From Leptofilum sp050292445 (GTDB lineage Bacteria; Chloroflexota; Anaerolineae; Promineifilales; Promineifilaceae), in the NCBI GenBank assembly GCA_050292445.1, contig JBNKLQ010000247.1, positions 1 through 9,134 of the forward strand: DNA of 9,134 nucleotides. The letters are read 5' to 3'. Of this stretch, positions 1 to 5,760 are shown one piece after another. How positions within the stretch are numbered: the stretch's first letter is position 1; every line of letters begins with the position of its first letter. A program made the position numbers and the translations under genes. The notes below the pieces were generated by a model, which had not been told where the DNA came from, made no database searches, and was given only the letters and a program-made list of their open reading frames with translations.

Positions 1-1
1 C

Positions 2-631
2 CATCTGGCACGACAAATCGCGGCGAAACTGGCCGAAACCTACCCGCTGTTAGGTGTCACACGCCACCAGCTCTCATCTGATCCGCGTGTGCCCTGCACC
101 CACAAAAACAGTAGTGCGGTCATTCATCTGGACGCCCCAGCAGACGCTATGCCAGCGCTGATTGAACAGACAAAGGCATTGATGCTGGCTGATTTTATTC
201 CGGGCAGCGATCCGGGATTGTGCGTGACGACGGCCGTTCCTCAAGCCATCATCCAATTTGGAATGAAAGCAAAAGAGACGTTTGTCTCCCAGAGCGAAGC
301 GCGTACGCTGGCGGCTCAATATGAGCTGCTGCTGCTCGGTCTCGGTGGCACGGAAGATGGTGTGATCGGGGCCCTGGCTTCTGTTGGATTGGCCGCTGGG
401 GGTGAAGACGGCCGTTACATCATCATTGGCACCATCCGCGAACTGACAGGCTTACAGCCAGTGGCGACGGTGCTTGAGGCAGGCATAACGGCCGTTTACA
501 CACTCGACGACACGCCCATCACCAGCGGTATGGTCCTCGCTGACAAGGTACGCCCTGCCCGGCGAAACGGCCGTCCCGTCCTCTTCGTCGAGTGGCAAGA
601 TGATTGTTGGCTGCCGCTCAAGCTGGATTAG
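2..631 (+). CDS. TiaS-like protein lacking RNA-binding domains (3' part)
   Basis: The reading frame is open from base 2 to the TAG at 629-631, so the true start lies upstream of the window; the GTG at 89 is not needed as a start. The readable 209 residues resemble, from memory, the middle of archaeal TiaS, the tRNA-Ile2 agmatidine synthetase. A stretch around VPCTHKNSSAVIHLD corresponds to the IPYKTRGNGAV region. GSDPGLCVTT corresponds to TNPGAVF, and the later GVIGALASVGL corresponds to GRGLIGALAAVG. These lie in the TiaS kinase-like and ferredoxin-like domains. The protein then ends without the OB-fold and zinc ribbon that archaeal TiaS uses to hold tRNA. Bacteria normally modify this tRNA with TilS, so a tRNA role is doubtful. 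The stop is 6 bases before the ABC ATPase start, which implies one transcript and a role linked to the transporter. Coding is certain; the family assignment is moderate. Confidence 0.6.
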   Translation, partial: HLARQIAAKLAETYPLLGVTRHQLSSDPRVPCTHKNSSAVIHLDAPADAMPALIEQTKALMLADFIPGSDPGLCVTTAVPQAIIQFGMKAKETFVSQSEARTLAAQYELLLLGLGGTEDGVIGALASVGLAAGGEDGRYIIIGTIRELTGLQPVATVLEAGITAVYTLDDTPITSGMVLADKVRPARRNGRPVLFVEWQDDCWLPLKLD

Positions 632-637
632 CCGCTC

Positions 638-2071
638 ATGCCCTTGCTAAATGCCGAACAGGTTGCCTATCGCTACCCGCAAAACAATCGCGGCATCGAT
701 CCTGTGTCGCTGCAAGTCCGCGCCGGGGAAGCATTGCTCATTCGCGGCCCCTCTGGCTGCGGCAAAAGTACCCTGGCCCGCTGCCTGACTGGTTTTGTGC
801 CGCATCTGTACCTGGGTGAGTTGCAGGGCAAGGTGCTGGTGGATGGGTTGGATACGGCCGTTACTCCCCTCTGGCAGCTTTCAGAGGAAATTGGTCTGCT
901 TTTCCAAAACCCCGCCAATCAGATGCTCACCGACAGCGTAGAAAATGAAATCCTGTTTGGCTTAGAAAATATGGGATTGTCCCGCGCCGCCATGCGGGAA
1001 CGGCTGGAAGCCGTTTTGCAGCAGTTTGGCCTGACTCACCTGCGCCTCCGCGAGCCGTTGACGCTTTCCGGTGGTGAACAGCAGCGGCTGGCGTTGGCCG
1101 CCGTGATGGCCCGGCAGCCAAGGGTGCTGGTGCTGGACGAGCCGTTTTCGATGCTGGACACAACCGCATCGGCCCAGCTAGTGGCAGATTTAGAGCGATT
1201 GGTGGAGATGGGAACGGCCGTAATCCTTTGTGAACATCGCGTCGAAGCCATAACCGACCTGCCCAATTTACACGAATTACAGCTTTCCGGCGGTGCCCCG
1301 ACGCATATGAATACACCAGTCTTGTGGTCCGAAGAGAGGCAGCAGCACCTTGCGCTAACGATTGCCGGGCTGCAAGTGACCCTGGGCAAAAAGCCCGTCC
1401 TGCAAAATTTCAACATGACAGCCCGTGGCGGCGAGATTGTGGCCCTGGTGGGGCGCAACGGGGTGGGCAAAACAACGCTGCTGCGCACGTTGGCCGGGAT
1501 GCAGCAGTATGAGGGAGAAGTGGAAGTGAACGCCTGCACTGAGCGCAGCCGAAGCGGCCGTTTCCCCCAATTTGGCCTCGTCTTCCAAAACCCTGACCTG
1601 CAGCTGTTTAACGCCTCCGTGCGCGAAGAAATTTTGTTTCGCCTGCCCCACCCTGACATGGCCCGCTACCACCAACTGCTGGCTGCGCTGGGGCTCGAAC
1701 CTTATGAAGAGACCCCGCCGCTGCTGCTCAGCGAAGGCGAAAAGAAACGTTTGGCTCTGGCAACCGTGCTCATGCGGCAGCCTACCCACGGCTTGTTGCT
1801 CGATGAACCAACCCTTGGGCAGGATGCTGTACACAAAACGATTTTGCTGCGTCTGCTGCGCCACATTGCCAACAGCGGCCAGCTTGTCCTCATCACGACC
1901 CACGATCTGGCGCTGGCCGCCCAATGTGATCGGCTGGTGCTGCTTGGCGACAACGGCATTTTGGCCGATGGTCCTCCTGACATGGTTTTTGCAGACGAAC
2001 CAGCATGGGAACGGGCAGGGCTAATTGTGCCGGAATGGATACGACAGGGGGTGGGAATAATTAATAATTAA
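638..2071 (+). CDS. ECF transporter double ATPase (EcfA1-EcfA2 type fusion)
   Basis: This 477-residue cytosolic protein contains two complete ABC nucleotide-binding domains that would power an energy-coupling-factor importer. Domain 1 has Walker A GPSGCGKST (37-45), Q-loop Gln90, signature LSGGEQQR (143-150), Walker B ending VLVLDE (163-168) and switch His200. Domain 2 has Walker A GRNGVGKTT (272-280), Q-loop Gln317, signature LSEGEKKR (364-371), Walker B LLLDE (386-390) and switch His422. All catalytic residues are present in both halves, so both sites look competent. FQNP after each Q-loop is typical of the EcfA/CbiO group. The ATG is 6 bases after the previous stop and has no clear Shine-Dalgarno, which suggests translational coupling. 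Residues 299-306 (ACTERSRS) are an in-frame insertion of a mobile mini-repeat in the loop before the second Q-loop. The EcfT gene follows. The exact substrate is unknown. Confidence 0.93.
   Translation: MPLLNAEQVAYRYPQNNRGIDPVSLQVRAGEALLIRGPSGCGKSTLARCLTGFVPHLYLGELQGKVLVDGLDTAVTPLWQLSEEIGLLFQNPANQMLTDSVENEILFGLENMGLSRAAMRERLEAVLQQFGLTHLRLREPLTLSGGEQQRLALAAVMARQPRVLVLDEPFSMLDTTASAQLVADLERLVEMGTAVILCEHRVEAITDLPNLHELQLSGGAPTHMNTPVLWSEERQQHLALTIAGLQVTLGKKPVLQNFNMTARGGEIVALVGRNGVGKTTLLRTLAGMQQYEGEVEVNACTERSRSGRFPQFGLVFQNPDLQLFNASVREEILFRLPHPDMARYHQLLAALGLEPYEETPPLLLSEGEKKRLALATVLMRQPTHGLLLDEPTLGQDAVHKTILLRLLRHIANSGQLVLITTHDLALAAQCDRLVLLGDNGILADGPPDMVFADEPAWERAGLIVPEWIRQGVGIINN
1532..1555 (+). repeat. 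In-frame palindromic mini-repeat inside the ATPase gene
   Basis: The core CACTGAGCGCAGCCGAAG (1537-1554) matches, from memory, a short repeat widely scattered in bacterial genomes (consensus near CACTGAGCGCAGTCGAAG, or its complement). Read in the ATPase frame it gives ACTERSRS, a peptide I recognise as the usual translation of this repeat when it lands in a gene. It sits between a beta-strand ending EVEVN and the GLVFQ Q-loop of the second ATPase domain, where related proteins have a short variable loop. That makes a tolerated insertion plausible. Confidence 0.6.
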
Positions 2072-2140
2072 TTGTGAATTGAGAATTGTGGATGAGGGGA
2101 GCAACTTCACAATTCTCAATTAATTATTCACAATTCATTA
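2063..2140. repeat. AT-rich inverted repeat between ATPase and EcfT genes
   Basis: A perfect 14-bp inverted repeat is visible: AATTGAGAATTGTG (2077-2090) and CACAATTCTCAATT (2108-2121), separated by a 17-base loop. Flanking units AATTGTG (2070-2076) and CACAATT (2129-2135) extend the symmetry with a bulge. The unit ATTGTGAATTGAGAATTGTG resembles a common intergenic mini-repeat of many bacteria. There is no T-run after the stem, so it is not a standard terminator, and the operon appears to continue through it. The repeat overlaps the ATPase stop codon region. Confidence 0.75.
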
Positions 2141-2154
2141 TTTCTCATTCGCGT

Positions 2155-2898
2155 ATGCTTTTAGCCAAGAAACGTAAACCAAAACGAGAACCGTTACAAC
2201 TCGTTACCCACTCACCGCTGCGGCAATACGATCCCCGTGTGCGGCTGCTGCTGCCGTTGTGCGCCTCTTTGCTGGTGATGGTTCCCGTGTCTAGACTGGT
2301 GCTGTTTTTTGTGGCGTATGGGGTGTTGTTTGCCTGGTCTCGGTTAGCGCCAGTGGCGCTGCGCCAGCTTTGGCGGCTCAAGTGGTGGCTGCTGCTCATC
2401 TTTGTCATCGATTGGGTCGTTGTTGATGTGGCCTTGGCGGTGCAGGTCACGCTGCGCGTGATGCTGTTAGCCAGTGCTTTTATTTTTATGGTGTACACAA
2501 CCACGCCGGGCGAACTGCGGCTGGTGCTGGCGTGGCTGCGCCTGCCGCACCGGTATGCGTTTAGCCTGGGTCTGGCCTTCCAAAGCGTGACGCTGTTTAC
2601 GCAGGAATGGCAGCTTATTCAAGAAGCCCAGCAAGCGCGCGGCGCGGGGCAACCCATTGCCTGGCGCGGCTGGCGTGAGTTGGTGCCACAGGTGCGGCAG
2701 TTGGTCGTGCTGGTCGTTCCGGCCATTGTGCTAACCACTAAACGCGCCTGGACGATGACCGAAGCGGCGCACGCGCGCGGTTTTGACTCGCCCCATCGCC
2801 AACCGTTTCACCAGTTGATGATGCAGCGGCGTGATTGGCACTTTTTAGGGATATTGGGTGTGGGTACGGCCGTTCTCCTTCTCATCCCTATTTCGTAA
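2155..2898 (+). CDS. ECF transporter transmembrane subunit (EcfT)
   Basis: EcfT is the integral membrane scaffold that couples the ATPases to the substrate-binding S protein. From the ATG at 2155 the protein has 247 residues, a normal EcfT length. It has a basic cytosolic N-terminus (KKRKPKR), several hydrophobic helices (about residues 30-65, 72-95, 98-116, 182-197 and 230-246), and the two Ala-Arg-Gly motifs that contact the ATPases: QQARGAG (ARG at 161-163) and AHARGFD (ARG at 207-209). The frame stays open upstream to a TTG at 2086 and an ATG at 2092. Those extra residues (SQFSINYSQF) are only a translation of the intergenic AT-rich repeat, so I prefer 2155, although no good ribosome-binding site precedes it. 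The gene lies 83 bases after the ATPase stop on the same strand. Confidence 0.88.
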   Translation: MLLAKKRKPKREPLQLVTHSPLRQYDPRVRLLLPLCASLLVMVPVSRLVLFFVAYGVLFAWSRLAPVALRQLWRLKWWLLLIFVIDWVVVDVALAVQVTLRVMLLASAFIFMVYTTTPGELRLVLAWLRLPHRYAFSLGLAFQSVTLFTQEWQLIQEAQQARGAGQPIAWRGWRELVPQVRQLVVLVVPAIVLTTKRAWTMTEAAHARGFDSPHRQPFHQLMMQRRDWHFLGILGVGTAVLLLIPIS

Positions 2899-2907
2899 CG
2901 ACTCAGG

Positions 2908-2935
2908 TGTCATACCTGTGCAGGCAGGAATGACA
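2908..2935. repeat. Hairpin mini-repeat between EcfT and the next gene
   Basis: Bases 2908-2918 pair with 2925-2935: TGTCAT/ATGACA and CCTG/CAGG, with one A-A mismatch and a 6-base loop, ten base pairs in all. It resembles the widespread TGTCATTCCTGC...GCAGGAATGACA palindromic family. No T-run follows it, so a mobile or REP-like hairpin fits better than a terminator. Confidence 0.6.
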
Positions 2936-2951
2936 GACATGGATAATTTTT

Positions 2952-3467
2952 ATGTCACAAAACAAACGATACCTTATATCAGGACTCATCCTGCTGCTGC
3001 TGATTGTCGTTGTCATGGGTGTTGACGCGCTGCAACGACAGCAGGCAGCCAATGGCAATATCAACCAGATGCCTGAGGGGATGCCGACCGCTGCCCCCGG
3101 CAGCATTCCCATCACCGTTAACGGCAGCCTTGTCGCCTCGTTTACGCCAGCGGCCATTGAGCATCTGCCCGAGGCCAGCTTCCAAGATGCCGAAGAGGGT
3201 AAAACGCAGGAAGGCTGGCTGCTGGCCGATGTACTCAACTTTTATCTGGCGGACACATTACCCGATAACGCCACCATCCTGGTACGCAGCAATCACCGCG
3301 AAAAAGAAGTCACCCTCACCTGGGCTGAAGTAGCCGACCCGGCCAACAAAATCATGTTCGATCTTTCCGGGCGCGGCACCCTGAAACTTGTCTCCTTGCT
3401 GCCCCGCCTGAACACTCGCGCCGAATGGGTCCAGGATGCGGATGAAATCACCATCACGATCCCGTAA
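2952..3467 (+). CDS. Membrane-anchored protein, possible SUOX-like domain
   Basis: This 171-residue protein has one N-terminal hydrophobic segment (about residues 8-24, after NKR) that would be an uncleaved anchor or signal, placing the rest outside the membrane. The exported part runs from ITVNG through ASFTPAAIEHLP to a TQEGWLLADVL motif, and later VTLTWAEVAD, LSGRGTLKLVSLL and a terminal DEITITIP. This order recalls small molybdopterin-oxidoreductase (SUOX-like) domains, which typically read V-G-...-L-...-LP-...-GVPLADLL. The cysteine and other residues used for Moco are not evident, so binding of molybdopterin is not claimed. It lies between the EcfT and S-component genes on the same strand, so an accessory role in capturing or handling the transported compound is a reasonable inference. 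No strong ribosome-binding site is visible. I do not recognise a named family with confidence. Confidence 0.75.
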   Translation: MSQNKRYLISGLILLLLIVVVMGVDALQRQQAANGNINQMPEGMPTAAPGSIPITVNGSLVASFTPAAIEHLPEASFQDAEEGKTQEGWLLADVLNFYLADTLPDNATILVRSNHREKEVTLTWAEVADPANKIMFDLSGRGTLKLVSLLPRLNTRAEWVQDADEITITIP

Positions 3468-3504
3468 CAGGTATTTTGGAGCCAATGTTATGTCAATTAA
3501 ATAT

Positions 3505-3557
3505 GCAGATTACACAGATTAAAAGCAAAAAATCTGCGAAATCTGCGTTAATCTGTG
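3505..3557. repeat. GCAGATT-type inverted repeat before the S-component gene
   Basis: CACAGATTAA (3513-3522) is perfectly complementary to TTAATCTGTG (3548-3557). GCAGATT (3505-3511) also has two complements, AATCTGC at 3531-3537 and 3540-3546. The element belongs, from memory, to the common GCAGATTACGCAGATT / AATCTGCGTAATCTGCG intergenic repeats. Alternative foldings are possible because the half-units are interchangeable. There is no downstream T-run. Confidence 0.7.
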
Positions 3558-3591
3558 GATCAATTCTTATATGTGAATGGGCCTTATTCTT

Positions 3592-4137
3592 ATGCGAACA
3601 CGATACTTTTCTACATTTCAACTGGTTTTAATGGCCTTGTTTGCCGCGCTGATTATTGTGGCCAAAATTGCTTTGCGGCTGCCGCTGCAAATGCCCGGCC
3701 ACTCCGGCATTTTTTGGATGGCGATTATTGTTGTTGGGGCGGGCATTGTGAATAAACGTGGGGCCGCCAGCTTGATTGGGTTGACGTCTGGCATTTTGGC
3801 TGCCTTTCTGGGGATGGGTGACTTTGGAGCGATCAACACATTTTTGTCGTATACGGCCGTTGGTGTCGGCACCGATCTGGCCATGCTGTTACTGCCAAAT
3901 TTGGAACAGCCAATTCCCGCGACGATTGCCGCTGCCATGGGTCACATGGGTAAGTTTTTGGTGAAATGGGTGTTTGGCCTCATCACCGGTGCGCCGGTGG
4001 GGTTTCTGGCGCTGGGGCTGTTGTGGGCCATGGTGGGCTACATCGTCTTTGGCGGACTGGGCGGCCTGCTGGGCAGCCTGACCCTCAAAGCGCTGCGCAA
4101 GGCTGGATTTTTTGTGTACATGGCCGAGAAGCGATGA
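3592..4137 (+). CDS. ECF transporter substrate-binding S component
   Basis: This small, very hydrophobic protein (181 residues from the ATG at 3592, 186 from the in-frame ATG at 3577) has about five or six membrane helices. It fits the ECF S-component class: FQLVLMALFAALIIVAKIAL at the N-terminus, then Gly/Ala-rich helices and a short basic C-terminus ending VYMAEKR. The N-terminal MALFAAL pattern is the part S proteins use to dock on EcfT. It would bind the vitamin or other small molecule in the membrane and be toppled by the EcfA/T module encoded just upstream. I cannot assign a substrate: I do not recognise it as a thiamine, biotin, riboflavin or cobalt S protein. No strong ribosome-binding site separates the two possible starts. 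It is the last gene of the + strand operon. Confidence 0.8.
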   Translation: MRTRYFSTFQLVLMALFAALIIVAKIALRLPLQMPGHSGIFWMAIIVVGAGIVNKRGAASLIGLTSGILAAFLGMGDFGAINTFLSYTAVGVGTDLAMLLLPNLEQPIPATIAAAMGHMGKFLVKWVFGLITGAPVGFLALGLLWAMVGYIVFGGLGGLLGSLTLKALRKAGFFVYMAEKR

Positions 4138-4191
4138 CAATGCAGGCCAACAAAACGCATCGCAGCTTGCTAGCCCGATTGTATATGCTGG

Positions 4192-4686
4192 CTATGTGTA
4201 ATCTTTGCCATTTGCAAAATCCAAAAGGGATTGGCCTTCAAGACGATAGCCTATCCATTCATTTTGAGCTTTTGCGCCGATTGACTCATAAAATTTTATC
4301 GCAGGCTCATTCCAATCAAGAACACTCCATTCAAATCGTCCGCAGTCGTTTTTAACCGCTATCTGCGCTAAATATTTCAGCATTTTTTTACCGGCACCTA
4401 AACCACGATGGCTTTGAGAAACATATAGGTCTTCGAGATATATCCCATTTTTCCCAAGCCAAGTGGAAAAGTTTAGAAAATACACAGCGAAACCGATTGG
4501 TTTACCTTCTGAAGTACAAATAATTGCTTTGGTTGTCGTGCAGTTGCTGAACAGGTTTCTTTGAATATCTTCTACCGTGGCAACCACTTCATTTTCTGCT
4601 TTTTCATACGTTGCAAGTTCTTTAACAAGATCCAGAATAAGACTTGCATCATCAATTGTTGCTTTTCTAATCTCTAATTTTAACAA
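4192..4686 (-). CDS. GNAT-family N-acetyltransferase
   Basis: This 164-residue protein is a full-length single GNAT domain that would transfer an acetyl group from acetyl-CoA to an amine. The N-terminal IRKATIDDASLILDLVKELA is the usual first strand and helix. KPIGFAVYFLNFSTW is strand 4, and GIYLEDLYVSQSHRGLGAGK is strand 4-5 with the acetyl-CoA pyrophosphate loop (Q-S-H-R-G-L-G-A-G). RFEWSVLDWNEPAIKFYESI is the C-terminal signature. This pattern is closest to diamine/spermidine acetyltransferase-like (SSAT) proteins, but the substrate is not proven. The start is TTG at 4684-4686, supported by GAGGG at 4694-4698 (7 bases away) and by the family's usual beginning. The DNA is clearly more AT-rich than the ECF operon. 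It is the last gene of the - strand run, 33 bases after the transglutaminase-like gene. Confidence 0.9.
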   Translation of the reverse strand: MLKLEIRKATIDDASLILDLVKELATYEKAENEVVATVEDIQRNLFSNCTTTKAIICTSEGKPIGFAVYFLNFSTWLGKNGIYLEDLYVSQSHRGLGAGKKMLKYLAQIAVKNDCGRFEWSVLDWNEPAIKFYESIGAKAQNEWIGYRLEGQSLLDFANGKDYT

Positions 4687-4693
4687 TTTATTT

Positions 4694-4698
4694 CCCTC
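4694..4698 (-). promoter_or_regulatory. Ribosome-binding site fixing a TTG start
   Basis: GAGGG on the - strand lies 7 bases before the TTG at 4686-4684. It supports this non-ATG start for the acetyltransferase gene, whose family begins at this point. Confidence 0.55.
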
Positions 4699-4719
4699 GA
4701 TTTGTGATAGCGTATGAAA

Positions 4720-5367
4720 TCAACTGTAAACTGTTCGCTCAAAAATGGGCCAGGCAGATTCAAGCCCTTGAAGCAACTCATACCCTTGTTGTAGCTGTTG
4801 CAATTTACCAAGATTCTGGTCCGGTTTTTTCAAGAGGTTTGCTAGACGATCTAGCAAGGTCAGCTGCCACTCCTCCATTTCTTGAATCTTTACATGAAAC
4901 AAAGGTGGCGCTTCCCAGTAGTGTGGCCCTGTACCTAAAATAGCATTGAAGTCGTGACCGAAATTCAATTTGACATAAAATAAATCGCTGTCAGACTGAT
5001 ACGTTTCTGGAGTGGTTTGTTCGGCCTGTAGATGCAACCACGCCTCGCCACCAGGTTGAAATTCACTACGAGGAAAATCGACGCGTTTGGGGTTTGTGTC
5101 AACCAGCAGCCGGTCTATAACTAAGCCAGCTGGATTCATCTGGACAAGTTGCTTTAACATATTCGCAACCCGGTAGTTTTTACGCGGTTCATACTTGCGG
5201 CTTTGGGGCTGTGGTCCACCGTTCCAGGGATGAACAAGCTGGTTTTGAACCAGATCGCACAAAGAATCGAGCGAAGCGGGCAAATCTTTATACAGGTAGA
5301 CGTATTCACCAGGGTCGGTACTTGCATCAAACTTGTTGTAGTCGGCGATAGATTGAATAATCATCAT
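4720..5367 (-). CDS. Transglutaminase-like relative lacking the catalytic core
   Basis: This 215-residue protein matches, from memory, both ends of a bacterial transglutaminase-like family of about 270-300 residues. Residues 17-49 (TDPGEYVYLYKDLP..., LCDLVQNQLVH) correspond to that family's N-terminal signature. RVANMLKQLVQMNP (66-79) corresponds to its following helix. Residues about 87-115 (VDFPRSEFQPGGEAW) and FYVKLNFGHDF correspond to its C-terminal VPRDRF..GEAW and WFVRGNLVRD segments. The roughly 100-residue middle with the GNCRDF catalytic cysteine is missing, and the only cysteine is Cys37. It may be a decayed enzyme, or a non-catalytic family in its own right; the intact frame favours the latter. 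ATG codons at 5367 and 5364 are alternative starts. It follows the MazF-like gene by 27 bases. Confidence 0.75.
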   Translation of the reverse strand: MMIIQSIADYNKFDASTDPGEYVYLYKDLPASLDSLCDLVQNQLVHPWNGGPQPQSRKYEPRKNYRVANMLKQLVQMNPAGLVIDRLLVDTNPKRVDFPRSEFQPGGEAWLHLQAEQTTPETYQSDSDLFYVKLNFGHDFNAILGTGPHYWEAPPLFHVKIQEMEEWQLTLLDRLANLLKKPDQNLGKLQQLQQGYELLQGLESAWPIFERTVYS

Positions 5368-5394
5368 TTTGCACTATTGGGTATCATCAGGCGA

Positions 5395-5760
5395 TCATTT
5401 TGTAGAGGTGAAAAATGATGCCTGGAGAAACCGCATCCCGGCCAATATCTGATTTATCCGCTGCTCACTGAGCGTGCCAATGTATTCGCCTAACTGTGTT
5501 TTAGCAACGGCTGATATCTTGGAAACAACCACAACACTTTGCCGGGGTAAATTGGCTTCACCTTCGTCAAGTAAGACGTTACCCGGTGCACTTGCCCACT
5601 TTAAATTTGTCGTTAAGGCACAAACAACCACAGAATGAACGCGGCTGTGGTTAAAAACATTTTCCTGAACCACCACATAAGGATGGGGATAATAGCCTAG
5701 CTCTGATCCATCGGGTTCTTCTTGTTGAATCCAGTAGATGTCACCTTGATTAATACCCAT
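5395..5760 (-). CDS. MazF/PemK-like endoribonuclease toxin
   Basis: This 121-residue protein has the full MazF/PemK fold pattern. GDIYWI occurs near the start, HPYVVVQENVFN in the second and third strands, VVVCALTTN in the core strand, then PGNVLL, GEANLPRQSVVVVSKISAV and IGTLSEQRINQIL at the end. These proteins cleave mRNA at short sequences and are normally held inactive by a small antitoxin encoded just upstream. Here the gene upstream on the same strand is a membrane peptidase, and its TAA (5761-5763) directly abuts this ATG with no space. AGGTAG (5768-5773) inside the peptidase end is a likely ribosome-binding site 7 bases away, so translation is probably coupled. No MazE-, AbrB- or RHH-like antitoxin is visible in the neighbourhood. 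Confidence 0.9.
   Translation of the reverse strand: MGINQGDIYWIQQEEPDGSELGYYPHPYVVVQENVFNHSRVHSVVVCALTTNLKWASAPGNVLLDEGEANLPRQSVVVVSKISAVAKTQLGEYIGTLSEQRINQILAGMRFLQASFFTSTK

Noticed and set aside
1036..1659. Long antisense open frames across the ATPase gene
   Set aside because: They lie opposite a gene with every ABC motif intact, and their translations are Arg/Ser/Pro-rich with no recognisable domain; this is a GC-rich shadow effect.
3505..3557. Intrinsic terminator or riboswitch before the S-component gene
   Set aside because: The stem matches a common dispersed repeat, lacks a T-run, and I see no known riboswitch core.
4171..4194. TAGCC...GGCTA stem between the converging operons as a terminator
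   Set aside because: Only five base pairs, a 14-base loop and no T-run on either strand; too weak to call.
4704..4943. Short + strand frame opposite the transglutaminase-like gene
   Set aside because: It is antisense to a better-supported coding gene and shows no motif.
4720..5367. Classical MazE-type antitoxin for the MazF-like gene
   Set aside because: At 215 residues it is far too long, lies downstream of the toxin, and shows no AbrB or ribbon-helix-helix motif; a non-classical role remains open.
4138..5760. Integron cassette array
   Set aside because: No attC-like core sites were found after the genes and no integrase is in the window; gene spacing fits an ordinary operon.
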